Positions 15,923 through 24,577 of a stretch of 64,000 nucleotides of DNA are shown here, piece by piece; the first letter of the stretch is position 1, and each line of letters opens with the position of its first letter. Both the position numbers and the translations under genes were made by a program. Source of the DNA: Chryseobacterium mucoviscidosis (GTDB lineage: Bacteria; Bacteroidota; Bacteroidia; Flavobacteriales; Weeksellaceae); contig NZ_MVAG01000128.1 in NCBI RefSeq assembly GCF_002177115.1, positions 434,001 through 498,000 of the forward strand, given 5' to 3'. Under the pieces are notes generated by a model. It was not told the origin of the DNA. It did not search any database and saw only the letters and a program-made list of their open reading frames with translations.

Positions 15923-18900
15923 ATGAAAAAAATATTAATCCCCATAGGAACACTCTTTTTATCAGGACTGGCTTACAGCCAGAATCAGTCAAGTTCCGCA
16001 GAAAACTATGTCTACAGCAAGACCTACCTGGAAGCTGTTACCACAAGCAGTGCTACAGCAAAACAGACTGAAACCGTCCAGTATTTTGATGGTCTGGGAA
16101 GACCAAAGCAGGTGATCAATGTAAAAGCCTCCCCGAGTGGAAAAGACGTGGTGCAACATATCGAATATGACGGCTTCGGAAGACAGGTGAAGGATTACCT
16201 TCCTGTTCCCCAGCAGGGAACCCAGAACGGAGCAATCTATACTTCTCCTTTGAGCAACGCTACCCAGCCTGCTCTATATGGTGCTGAGAAAATCTATTCT
16301 GAAAAGATATTGGAAAACTCTCCTTTAGATCGTATTCTTGCACAGAAGCAGGTAGGTAACGCATGGAATGATAAACCCGTTCAGTTCGGGTATGATGCCA
16401 ATACCACCGCCGATGCTGTTAAAAAATACACTACGGTAACCACATGGGTAAACGGAGCTACAAGTTCCGTTTTAAGCCAAAGCAGTAATTATGCAGCAGC
16501 ACAGCTGTATAAAAATACGGTAACCGATGAAGACGGAAACATCACCATAGAGTTTAAAAACGGAGAAGGACAGGTTGTGCTGGTTCGAAAAATGAACGGA
16601 ACACAAAGCGTGGATACGTATTATGTGTACAATGAATACAACCAGCTTGCGTATGTGATTCCGCCACTGGCTTCCGTTTCAGGGGCTGTGGATGATGTTA
16701 CCCTGAATAACCTCTGCTACCAGTACAAATATGATGGTAGAAACCGTCTGGTAGAAAAAAAGCTTCCCGGCAAAGCATGGGAATATATGGTGTATGATAA
16801 GGCAGACCGTGTGATCATGACTCAGGACACCAATATGAAAAACGGAGCGATCAATTGGGGAGCCAACCTATGGGTTTTCATAAAATACGATAAGTTCGGA
16901 AGAGTTCTTTATACCGGCATCACCACAGGAGGTGACAGGAATACAGTGCAGCAGGACGTAAATTCTACAACTTCCAATGCGGCTATCACCGAAAACAAGA
17001 GTACTTCCCCTCTGGTATACAGCAATATGCAACTGTATTATAGCAATACTGCCTATCCTACCAATATTGTGAATATTCTGTCGGTCAATTATTATGATAC
17101 CTATCCTTCGGGAACCCCTACAGTTCCGACGCAGGTTTTGGGACAGAATGTTCTTACGCAGGATGCCCTGTCCTCTAATATCAGTACCAAAAGCCTTCCC
17201 ACGGCTTCTTACGTAAAGAATGTGGAGAACGATGGCTGGACGCAGAATTATACCTGGTATGACATTAAAGGAAGAGCCATCGGAACGCACTCTGTTAACC
17301 ATCTTGGAGGATATACCAAAACGGAAACCCTTCTGGATTTTGCAGGGATTCCACAGAAAACCAATACCTATCATAAAAGAGATACGAATACAGCGGAAGT
17401 TCAGGTAAAGGAAAGGTTTGTGTACAATGCCCAGAATATGCTCCTTAAACATTACCATCAGGCAGACAATAATACAGAAGAGCTGCTGGCAGAAAACAGC
17501 TATAACGAAAAAGGACAGCTGACGAGTAAAAAAGTAGGAAACAATCTTCAGAGTATTGATTATACCTACAATATCCGAGGATGGATGACAGGGATTAATG
17601 ATCCTTTAAACCTTAATGGAAAGCTCTTTGGATACAATATCCGTTATCAGAATCCTACCGATGAAGAACCTTCACCCAAAAGATATAACGGGAATATCTC
17701 AGAAGTGAACTGGAAAATAGCTTCCAACCAGATTCTGAAAAGATATGCTTATAAGTATGATGGTTTGAACCGTCTTATCAAGGGAACCTTTTTAAATCCC
17801 GATGTTGTAGTTCCTCAGAATAACTGGAATAATGAACAGGTAAGTTATGATCTAAATGGGAATATAAAGACTCTTAAAAGGAATTCGAAGAATCTTTACA
17901 GCAATACCGCAGAGCAGATTGATGATCTGGATTACAAATATTTAGGGAATCGGGTTACTCAGATAAAGGATTACAGTAATAATCCTACAGGATATGAAGG
18001 TGGTGGAGGCGACATAGAATATGATGAAAATGGGAATATAAAAACCATGCCTGATAAGCAGATCGACCAGATCGGGTATAACTACCTGAATCTTCCTAAT
18101 GCTTTTAAAATAGAAGGAACTAAGAAGAAAATGATTCACCTTTACCGTACAGATGGAGCCAAGCTTAGAAAGACCCTCAACTTTCAAAAGCAGGATGGTT
18201 CGGTATATACCACTATTACAGATTATCTGGATGGCTTCCAGTATCTCAGTACGGTAGGAAGTGAACCTAATGAGTTGGATCCTATGGAATTTGCTTATGA
18301 ACAGGAGGCTTTTATAGATAATGCAACCACAGAGCATCCGGTTCCTGTACTGAGCTTTTTCCCGACCGCAGAAGGATTTTATGATTACGAAAAAAAAATG
18401 TATATTTACCAGTATAAAGATCATTTAGGAAACGTAAGGGTAAGTTATAAAAAAGGAACCAATGCTTTGGCTGAAATTACAGACCAGAATGATTATTATC
18501 CTTTCGGAATGAATATTCTAAGGGAAGAGAAGGCGATTTTTGGAGTAAATAGTTTGTATAATTATAAATACAATGGGAAGGAGTTACAGGAAAGTGGAAT
18601 GTATGATTATGAGGCAAGATTCTATATGCCGGATATTGGACGTTGGGGTGTCGTAGATCCGCTCGCGGAAACTTCAAGAAGATGGAGTTCATATAATTAT
18701 GCTTATAATAATCCAATACGTTTTATTGATCCCGATGGTAGAATGGCAGTTCCGCCTGATGATTATATTGATGCTTCAACGGGAAGATATTTAGGGAGTG
18801 ATGGGGCTATAACTAGGAACGTTCGCGTTATATATAGAAATGAATGGAATAATATCACGTCAGAGAGAGGCGGTTCCACATCAGCAGAGGCTACTCGAGC

Positions 18901-19441
18901 TTTACAAGCAAGTAGCTCAATAGTTACAGTTAATAGTACTCAAATAAATTCCAATATTAATAATGCTAATAATGAGACTATTGCTGATCAAACAAGAGAA
19001 AGACAAGTTTGGGTTGGTATTGAAGTTACAAGAGGAGATGTTCCAACAGCGCAAGTTACATCCGTTAGAGGACCATCTGGTACAGATGGCAACACAACAA
19101 TAACTATGGCAGATCGTACTGATACTTCAGGGAATTTGGTTAGACGAACATTCGATGGTACTAATTTGTTGCCTACAGCTCAAGTTCATACTCATAATTT
19201 AACGCAAGAAGCAAATAAATTGAATGTACCGGGTACATCTACTCCAGATAGAAACACTTCTAATAGGTTTCAAATACCAGTATATGCTGTTGATTCTTAT
19301 ACTGGGGTGAATGCAAATGGGAATGCAGTACATAGAGTTATGCCAAACGGTACTCAAACCAATAATGTAGGAACCACCACCACAAATAATATTGGGCAGG
19401 AATCATTAAATCATTTTATTGAAAGACAAAAAAATCCATAA
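15923..19441 (+). CDS. DUF6443/RHS repeat-associated core protein with a JAB-like C-terminal toxin tip
   Basis: 1172 residues. Signal peptide MKKILIPIGTLFLSGLAYSQ, then a DUF6443-type region (QYFDGLGRPKQVINVKASP), many YD repeats, and the RHS core near residues 885-938 (DHLGNVR, YYPFGMN, YNGKELQE, ARFYMPDIGRWGVVDPL, IDPDGR). The remaining ~235 residues are the variable tip, with H1089-T-H1091 followed by S1106-TP-D1109 and an IPVYAVDS strand. This H-x-H...S-xx-D order is that of JAB/JAMM metalloproteases, known among polymorphic toxins. The H-to-S spacing is longer than canonical, so catalysis is uncertain. The stop overlaps the next ATG (TAATG), tying it to its candidate immunity gene. Confidence 0.82.
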   Translation: MKKILIPIGTLFLSGLAYSQNQSSSAENYVYSKTYLEAVTTSSATAKQTETVQYFDGLGRPKQVINVKASPSGKDVVQHIEYDGFGRQVKDYLPVPQQGTQNGAIYTSPLSNATQPALYGAEKIYSEKILENSPLDRILAQKQVGNAWNDKPVQFGYDANTTADAVKKYTTVTTWVNGATSSVLSQSSNYAAAQLYKNTVTDEDGNITIEFKNGEGQVVLVRKMNGTQSVDTYYVYNEYNQLAYVIPPLASVSGAVDDVTLNNLCYQYKYDGRNRLVEKKLPGKAWEYMVYDKADRVIMTQDTNMKNGAINWGANLWVFIKYDKFGRVLYTGITTGGDRNTVQQDVNSTTSNAAITENKSTSPLVYSNMQLYYSNTAYPTNIVNILSVNYYDTYPSGTPTVPTQVLGQNVLTQDALSSNISTKSLPTASYVKNVENDGWTQNYTWYDIKGRAIGTHSVNHLGGYTKTETLLDFAGIPQKTNTYHKRDTNTAEVQVKERFVYNAQNMLLKHYHQADNNTEELLAENSYNEKGQLTSKKVGNNLQSIDYTYNIRGWMTGINDPLNLNGKLFGYNIRYQNPTDEEPSPKRYNGNISEVNWKIASNQILKRYAYKYDGLNRLIKGTFLNPDVVVPQNNWNNEQVSYDLNGNIKTLKRNSKNLYSNTAEQIDDLDYKYLGNRVTQIKDYSNNPTGYEGGGGDIEYDENGNIKTMPDKQIDQIGYNYLNLPNAFKIEGTKKKMIHLYRTDGAKLRKTLNFQKQDGSVYTTITDYLDGFQYLSTVGSEPNELDPMEFAYEQEAFIDNATTEHPVPVLSFFPTAEGFYDYEKKMYIYQYKDHLGNVRVSYKKGTNALAEITDQNDYYPFGMNILREEKAIFGVNSLYNYKYNGKELQESGMYDYEARFYMPDIGRWGVVDPLAETSRRWSSYNYAYNNPIRFIDPDGRMAVPPDDYIDASTGRYLGSDGAITRNVRVIYRNEWNNITSERGGSTSAEATRALQASSSIVTVNSTQINSNINNANNETIADQTRERQVWVGIEVTRGDVPTAQVTSVRGPSGTDGNTTITMADRTDTSGNLVRRTFDGTNLLPTAQVHTHNLTQEANKLNVPGTSTPDRNTSNRFQIPVYAVDSYTGVNANGNAVHRVMPNGTQTNNVGTTTTNNIGQESLNHFIERQKNP

Positions 19442-19875
19442 TGAGAAAGATTTTATTATTACTATTAAATTTTGTTATATTGAATTGTTATGCACAAAAG
19501 AAGAGTTCAGATATAATATATTTTTTGCCTGAATCTGTTAACGATATTCTTATTAAAGAGCTTCAAAAAAAGCATAATAACAATTTTTATCTGGTCTTAG
19601 ATAAAGAGAGTACAGATACTTACGTAGTGTATTTAAATCAGTTTTCCTCTGATTCTCCAAAGAATATTTGGATTGAATATAGCAATAGATCTGCTTTTTT
19701 AAAAGGTAATCTAATACCTCTTTATTTTTATGCGGATGAATATTTTTCCTATGCAGAAAAAGGAGAAGAAGTATTGAAAAGTTTAGGTACTGATAAGGAG
19801 ATAAAAAAAACTATTAATATCCGAGATAATGTTTTTAATATAAAATTTAAATTAGGTGGAGAAATAGTAAAATAA
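19441..19875 (+). CDS. Candidate immunity protein for the RHS tip
   Basis: 144 residues beginning with a signal peptide ending in LNCYAQ, so the mature protein is periplasmic, or a lipoprotein if the Cys is used. It shares one base with the toxin gene stop codon, the usual arrangement of toxin then immunity. No family is recognised. The immunity role rests only on position, size and translational coupling. A strong terminator follows about 70 bp downstream. Confidence 0.6.
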   Translation: MRKILLLLLNFVILNCYAQKKSSDIIYFLPESVNDILIKELQKKHNNNFYLVLDKESTDTYVVYLNQFSSDSPKNIWIEYSNRSAFLKGNLIPLYFYADEYFSYAEKGEEVLKSLGTDKEIKKTINIRDNVFNIKFKLGGEIVK

Positions 19876-19881
19876 AAATAG

Positions 19882-19923
19882 AACCCTGATCTCGCGGATT
19901 TGTAACCCTGATCTCGCGGATTT
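19882..19923 (+). repeat. Tandem 20-bp direct repeat after the immunity gene
   Basis: AACCCTGATCTCGCGGATTT occurs twice (19882-19901 and 19904-19923). A related CTCGCGGATTTTATCCGTGA tract appears after the second tip module near 20951, so this sequence is part of a duplicated module tail. Confidence 0.75.
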
Positions 19924-19946
19924 ATAATCCGTGAGCAACAATAAAT

Positions 19947-19974
19947 AGCCCACCGCAAAGCGGTGGGTTTTGTG
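19947..19974 (+). terminator. Intrinsic terminator of the RHS operon
   Basis: GCCCACCGC-AAA-GCGGTGGGT hairpin followed by TTTTGTGTTTTT. A diverged copy closes the next module at 20994-21018. Confidence 0.8.
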
Positions 19975-20047
19975 TTTTTAATAGCATAGCTGCATTTTAA
20001 AGAAGCCTTTAAATTTTTAACAATGTTTTTTTTTATGTTAATAAATT

Positions 20048-20470
20048 TTGCGGAAAGAATTAATATATTTAACTGATGCTATGGGGAATAGCGCAACATC
20101 AACAGAATACACTTCTCAGGTGAAAAATAATACAACGAGATTAGCTACAAATAATGAAATTGAAAAAGCTGATGGAGGTCATTATAAAGCTAAAGTTGAT
20201 GATATTGCAGGGAAGGTAAATGGTGATGCAGATTTTATTAAAAACGAAGCTAGAGAACAGTTTCATGGGCAAAGTGATTATGATAATGGTGATGATATAG
20301 CATCAGCATTTAATAATATAGGTATTCCTTTATCAAAATTAGCAGAAGGCTTACCAGATATTACTATAGGACAGGTAACCGCTACATCAGCAAAGGTTAT
20401 TGATAAAGTAAGCAATAGTCATTCAGGAGAAAATAGCAAATTGATTATTACCAAACCTCAAACAAGATAA
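20048..20470 (+). CDS. Orphan RHS C-terminal tip fragment
   Basis: 140 codons in an open frame from a TTG; the first ATG is at 20081. There is no signal peptide, core domain or RHS repeat. The sequence is hydrophilic (for example HGQSDYDNGDDIASAF) like other RHS tips and belongs to no family I recognise. It sits between two copies of the terminator cassette, just where a displaced tip is expected after replacement by a new one. A TAA at 20042 separates it from upstream sequence. It is probably silent unless recombined onto the RHS core. Confidence 0.5.
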   Translation: MRKELIYLTDAMGNSATSTEYTSQVKNNTTRLATNNEIEKADGGHYKAKVDDIAGKVNGDADFIKNEAREQFHGQSDYDNGDDIASAFNNIGIPLSKLAEGLPDITIGQVTATSAKVIDKVSNSHSGENSKLIITKPQTR

Positions 20471-20476
20471 GAGTAT

Positions 20477-20943
20477 ATGAAAAAAACAATCGCCATAGGT
20501 TTTATTTTAGTAATAAGTATTTTATTATTAATAGTCAGTATTATAAAAAGAAAATTTATATAAATGATTCCTTTTCATTAGGTACTATCAAAATAAAAAA
20601 AATTGATGTAAAAATACCTAAAGATATTAAGCAAACAGAAATTATAAAATCAGGAAATTATCTTGATATTAATTATAGAAGTTTAATTGAAGATTATAAT
20701 TTAAATATAAGACTTAAGAATCCGCAAAACGATACTATATTTAAATTTGGCAACAAGAGCGATTATTATCTTACAAAGAAAGTTGTTTTATTTACCAAAT
20801 ATTATAATGACATATTTAATCCTCATGAAAATTCATTTCAAATAGAATTTAAAAAAAATGAGAATAAACTTTTTCTGAAAGGGGATGTTTATAATAATAA
20901 GAATAATAAAATTAATATTTGTGGAGAGATAAAATTACCATAA
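20477..20943 (+). pseudogene. Frameshifted membrane-anchored protein, likely the orphan tip's immunity partner
   Basis: The ATG at 20477 opens a 28-codon frame with one membrane segment (IAIGFILVISILLLIVSIIK) and stops at 20561-20563. From about 20525 another frame continues without stops to the TAA at 20941-20943 and encodes some 130 residues (for example SLGTIKIKKIDVKIPKD and NICGEIKLP). A one-base indel near 20535-20560 would join them into a roughly 155-residue N-anchored protein. It starts 7 bp after the orphan tip, matching a toxin/immunity pair. Confidence 0.55.
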
Positions 20944-20993
20944 TATTTAGCCAATCCCGCTCTCGCGGATTTTATCCGTGAGCAATAATAAAA

Positions 20994-21018
20994 AGCCATC
21001 GCAATTGCAGTGGCTTTT
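20994..21018 (+). terminator. Terminator of the orphan tip module
   Basis: AGCCA-...-TGGCT hairpin enclosing a GCAATTGC palindrome, followed by TTTTGTGTTTT. It is related in sequence and context to the terminator at 19947. Confidence 0.6.
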
Positions 21019-21084
21019 GTGTTTTAGAAGGCAGCTCCTTTTTTGCAAAAAAAGTTCATGCCTTAAAATTTTCCCAATAACAAT

Positions 21085-21699
21085 TTACGGCATAGTGTCT
21101 TCCCTTGCATCATAACCATCTTTGAACCGTTGAAACTTCTCTGCTTCTTTTGGATATTTTTTCATCCATTTTTGCATAACACTTGTATTTTCATTTAAGA
21201 TCTTAATCTCATTTTCATCATAGATGTTTTGTCCTTTATCAGCTATTTCTTTCATTATTTCCTCCCGAATCTCACTTTTAGATTTAATACTTTCCCTGTA
21301 AAAATTATTAGCAAAATTAACAGAGACAATCATCATTAAAACTGCAAAAATTAAAATTACAATCCCTGCCCAAGCAAATCTTTTAATGATTTTTATTTTC
21401 TCATGAAAACCTTCATAATAATCAATCGTTTCTTGCGATAGAACTGTTTCTATTTTAACGGGTATACTGTTAAGAAATTCCTTTCTTTTGATATTTTCTA
21501 ATTTAAAAGAGGTTAAGATTTCATCAGATATCAAATTGCTATCTTTCAATCCGAATTGCACTTCATTCAACGATGTCTTGAGATCGTCAATTTCAAATCT
21601 TAGTTTAACATTCTGTTCTATATTGTCTAAATTTGATTTGATTACCTTTTCTAACAGTTCCATTCCGTTACTGTGTGAGCCTTTATTCTCATTTTCCAT
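21085..21699 (-). CDS. Membrane-anchored coiled-coil protein of the mobilization module
   Basis: 204 residues. The N-terminal ~100 residues are predicted helical and coiled, with Leu/Ile heptads; one transmembrane segment (WAGIVILIFAVLMMIVSV) lies around residues 110-128; a charged C-terminal domain follows. It begins 11 bp after the relaxase stop on the same strand, so it should be co-transcribed. Comparable small membrane proteins often follow relaxase genes in Bacteroidota elements. Its role is unknown; linking the relaxosome to a coupling protein is one possibility. Confidence 0.65.
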   Translation of the reverse strand: MENENKGSHSNGMELLEKVIKSNLDNIEQNVKLRFEIDDLKTSLNEVQFGLKDSNLISDEILTSFKLENIKRKEFLNSIPVKIETVLSQETIDYYEGFHEKIKIIKRFAWAGIVILIFAVLMMIVSVNFANNFYRESIKSKSEIREEIMKEIADKGQNIYDENEIKILNENTSVMQKWMKKYPKEAEKFQRFKDGYDAREDTMP

Positions 21700-21709
21700 A
21701 TTTTGTTAA

Positions 21710-22858
21710 TTACCGTTTTAATTTTCGCTTCTTTTTCCAAAATTCTTCATCGGCACGAGAAACATAAGTCGGGTTAAGAAGATTATCTAATAATTTATTT
21801 GCAATTTCTATCATGCTTTCATTTGCTGTTAAATTCAAATGATTACCTGCATCATAAATTGTATTGCTTTGATTTATTGATCTTAGCCAATCAGCAAGAT
21901 TAGAATCTATTGTAGACAAAGAAAACCCTATATTGTTCCTGAAAAAAAATCCGTTTTTTTGTTGATTATTATCAATTTTATTTATCCATAAATCCTGAAT
22001 CTCATTTCTTTGACCGGCTTTAAATTCTCCTTTGTATTGAATTTTCACTGTGTACCCTGCTTTTTGAAGATTTTCCCGAAAACAGTTTAGATTACCAGCA
22101 TATTTTTGTGCCTCTTTAACAGCTTGTTTTAATTCAAATATATTTTTTATCTCAGAAATTTTTAGCTGACCTGATATTTCGGATAATTTATAGCCAGCTT
22201 TGTATTGACGAAGGGTTTCATGGTTTATATCCTTTGTCATCATAATGCGCATTCCCGAAATTCTGTCCTTTGCATTTGAAGATAATTGAACTTCAAAACC
22301 TTTTTGTTTCATTTTAGAGATGATATCGGCAAAGTTATCTTTTGACCTAATAGCCTCAATCAAATTTTCCAGCATATGAGCTTTTTTCTGAATCCCAATA
22401 TCTATATCGGTTAATAAACCTTTCTCATTACAAACTTCTCTTACAGCTTCTCCAAATCTTTTTCCAATATTATGAGATTTTACAGTACACTTTCCCGAAA
22501 TATCAATTCTGTTGACGACAAAATGAATATGCTTATGTTTTGTACTGTTATGTATATCCAGCCGATATTGATTTTTTCTTGTTACGCCTACTTTTGTAAG
22601 CGCTTCTATTGCAATTTTTCTGAGTTCTTCATCACTTAATTCTCTACCAATTTCGTCTGGTTGAGAAATATAACCGGTCAGTGCCCATTTCTTTACCTTA
22701 GAATTTCGCTCAGCCACTGTCTTCATTTCATGAAATTGTCCTTCTGCTGTTTCACTCAAAAGATAATTCGAAGCCACCATCTCTGCTGTTCCTTTATCAT
22801 TACCATTATATTCCAAAGCAATTTTTGTGATTGCTCTCGTAGTCGCAGAATTATTCAT
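21710..22858 (-). CDS. MOBP-type relaxase / mobilization nuclease (MobB-like)
   Basis: 382 residues. The histidine triad HKHIHFVVNRI (H108, H110, H112) is the metal-binding motif of relaxases. The N-terminal part resembles Bacteroidota MobB-like relaxases (KVKKWALTGYISQ), in which a tyrosine upstream of the triad nicks oriT; I cannot fix the nucleophile. The start overlaps the MobC-like gene by 8 bp, implying translational coupling. The relaxase would nick at oriT and pilot the strand through a helper's conjugation channel. Confidence 0.85.
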   Translation of the reverse strand: MNNSATTRAITKIALEYNGNDKGTAEMVASNYLLSETAEGQFHEMKTVAERNSKVKKWALTGYISQPDEIGRELSDEELRKIAIEALTKVGVTRKNQYRLDIHNSTKHKHIHFVVNRIDISGKCTVKSHNIGKRFGEAVREVCNEKGLLTDIDIGIQKKAHMLENLIEAIRSKDNFADIISKMKQKGFEVQLSSNAKDRISGMRIMMTKDINHETLRQYKAGYKLSEISGQLKISEIKNIFELKQAVKEAQKYAGNLNCFRENLQKAGYTVKIQYKGEFKAGQRNEIQDLWINKIDNNQQKNGFFFRNNIGFSLSTIDSNLADWLRSINQSNTIYDAGNHLNLTANESMIEIANKLLDNLLNPTYVSRADEEFWKKKRKLKR

Positions 22859-23339
22859 CAGTATTTCTTTGTTTCACTTTTGAGTACAAGTATTGCTGGA
22901 TTAGATCAATTGTAGTTTCGATGTTTAAAAGAATTTCTTTTTTATTCTCAAAAACATTCCATTCCCGATTTCGTAAAAGATTAGTTATTTTTTTGAAATA
23001 ATTTCCGTATTGTAATAAAATTTCATCAGCTTGAAATTCATTGATCTTAAGTTCTTTTTCTAAATAAACCATTCTTGCGTAGGTTGATAACTTGAGCTTA
23101 TATTTAATTGCCTTTTTCAGATTATCCTCATATTCAGATTCCGTCACCCGAAATGAAATAACTTTATTGAGATGGAATGATTCTTTTTTCTTCAAACCTC
23201 CTTTTCTGCCCAATTCCTGAAAGTGTTTCTTTCTTTCTTCCCGAGCAATTCTTGCATCATTTTCTTTGGTAACGTTAATTATAAACTCTTCTAAAAAGTC
23301 TTTTTCCATTGTGCTAATTTTGTATTGATTAATAACCAT
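22851..23339 (-). CDS. MobC-like relaxosome accessory protein
   Basis: 162 residues. The basic N-terminal half has GRKGGLKKKE and then VISFRVTESEYEDNLKKA, the ribbon-helix-helix-like signature of MobC proteins. The C-terminal half (FKKITNLLRN) also fits. It lies directly upstream of the relaxase and downstream of the oriT-like hairpin. The start may instead be the internal Met at codon 11 (MEKDFLEEF). It probably binds oriT to help the relaxase load. Confidence 0.75.
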   Translation of the reverse strand: MVINQYKISTMEKDFLEEFIINVTKENDARIAREERKKHFQELGRKGGLKKKESFHLNKVISFRVTESEYEDNLKKAIKYKLKLSTYARMVYLEKELKINEFQADEILLQYGNYFKKITNLLRNREWNVFENKKEILLNIETTIDLIQQYLYSKVKQRNTDE

Positions 23340-23372
23340 TTATGACGATAGGAAGAAATCAAAAATTCCAAT

Positions 23373-23402
23373 TTTACAATCAGCGGCTACGCTTATTGTA
23401 AA
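23373..23402. other. oriT-like hairpin upstream of the MobC/relaxase genes
   Basis: TTTACAAT-c-AGCG-gcta-CGCT-t-ATTGTAAA: two perfect arms of 8 and 4 bp with a single mismatch. It lies 34 bp upstream of the MobC-like start, followed on the plus strand by CTTTGGGTACTTTTTGCAC (23403-23421). Position and form are those of an origin of transfer; the nic site is not identified. Confidence 0.55.
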
Positions 23403-23470
23403 CTTTGGGTACTTTTTGCACTAAATATCCACCGTATTTAACCTGTATTATTTTCCATTCATCTTATCAT

Positions 23471-24337
23471 TTATCTAGCGTGTTTTTCATTGGATGGATT
23501 TTTGTGAATCAGCCAGTCATTCAGATCTTTAAAATATGAGTACAGAACCCGGCAGTCTTCTGCGTTTTGGTTTTCATTTTTAATCATTTCAACGGCTCTG
23601 TTTCCGGCTTCATCATTGTCAAAATACAGCTCAATATTTTCGTAGTTTCCGAATGAATCCTTAATTTTAGAAATCATTGCTATCGAATTCAAAATGATAT
23701 AGTCGGATGGTCTTTTTTCTAAATAGCTTTCTACATTTTTAAAGGAAAGAAAGTCGAAAAAACCTTCGAAAACCCGAATTGAATCTGAACCGTTTTCTAT
23801 GCTACTGATGTCTTTTTTACCCAGACAGATTTTTGAATATTTATTGCGAATTTCGTAACCGTCTGAATTGTTTTGGAAACCAATTCCGAAAAATCTTTTA
23901 TTGTTCATTCGATAATGAATCTCTTGTAAAAATTCAGTTTGATTTCCAACTTTTCTACTTTTTAAATAATCTAAAAGCGCCGGATGTTGGATTCCTTTTA
24001 CTTCAATTATATCATAGTTTTTAACTAGGTCTTCTAATTTTGGTTTAGAAAAACTTTGCTTTTGAAAAGAAGAAAAATTGTTATTTTTTGCCCAAACTAA
24101 AACTTCACTTGCCGAAGCATTCAGATATTTTTTCATAAAATCAGTATTGTTTCCGCCGATTCCTTGTGAATGAAGATACCAGGCGTTAATTCTTTTATCG
24201 AGTTTAAAAGAGGCTTGGGATTCGTTGGCAAAGGGATTGAGATACCAGGCTTCTTTTTCATTTTGTTTCGTTGGGAGATATCCGAGATAAAGTAGAATCT
24301 CTTCCAACAATATGCTGTTGAATTGTTTACAGTTCAT
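23471..24337 (-). CDS. Toprim-domain primase of the element
   Basis: 288 residues. The N-terminal part (residues 1-95) resembles the DnaG/CHC2-like region but lacks the CHC2 cysteines. Next comes a Toprim domain with catalytic Glu in VFEGFFDFLSF and the DxD motif in LYFDNDEAGNRAV. Proteins of this type accompany VapE-like ATPases in Bacteroidota mobilizable elements and prime replication of the excised or transferred strand. The gene lies downstream of an octamer array. Confidence 0.8.
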   Translation of the reverse strand: MNCKQFNSILLEEILLYLGYLPTKQNEKEAWYLNPFANESQASFKLDKRINAWYLHSQGIGGNNTDFMKKYLNASASEVLVWAKNNNFSSFQKQSFSKPKLEDLVKNYDIIEVKGIQHPALLDYLKSRKVGNQTEFLQEIHYRMNNKRFFGIGFQNNSDGYEIRNKYSKICLGKKDISSIENGSDSIRVFEGFFDFLSFKNVESYLEKRPSDYIILNSIAMISKIKDSFGNYENIELYFDNDEAGNRAVEMIKNENQNAEDCRVLYSYFKDLNDWLIHKNPSNEKHAR

Positions 24338-24372
24338 TTTTTTTATATTTTAGATTTTCTTTTAAATTTCAC

Positions 24373-24557
24373 TTACCTTATTACCTAAGTCTCTGCAGCT
24401 TGTCTTTATCTGGATTTAACCCTCTTACTTTTTATTACCTACTTACCTAAAAAAAATAAATAGTAAAGGTAAATAGGTAAGCTCCCGTTTATTCAGTTAC
24501 CATATTGTAAACTACGTGCGGATATTGATTTACAAAGTTTCAGGTAAGTGGTAAGTG
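24373..24557. repeat. Iteron-like octamer array, possible replication origin or operator
   Basis: TTACCTnA units at 24373 and 24381 and at 24435 and 24443, then inverted AGGTAAnn units at 24467 and 24475, and AGGTAAGT-GGTAAGTG at 24542 and 24550. Each pair is spaced exactly 8 bp. Two pairs point one way and two the other, in the 240-bp spacer between the VapE-like and primase genes. Confidence 0.6.
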
Positions 24558-24577
24558 ATTTTAATATTCGTGAATTT

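Noticed and set aside
16868..17458. 196-codon minus-strand open frame inside the RHS gene
   Set aside because: It is antisense to a clearly coding, repeat-rich RHS region and its translation has no recognisable features.
15923..19441. Interpreting the RHS pair as a complete insecticidal Tc toxin
   Set aside because: No TcA-like pore component is present, and both proteins have their own signal peptides, as in Bacteroidota secreted RHS proteins.
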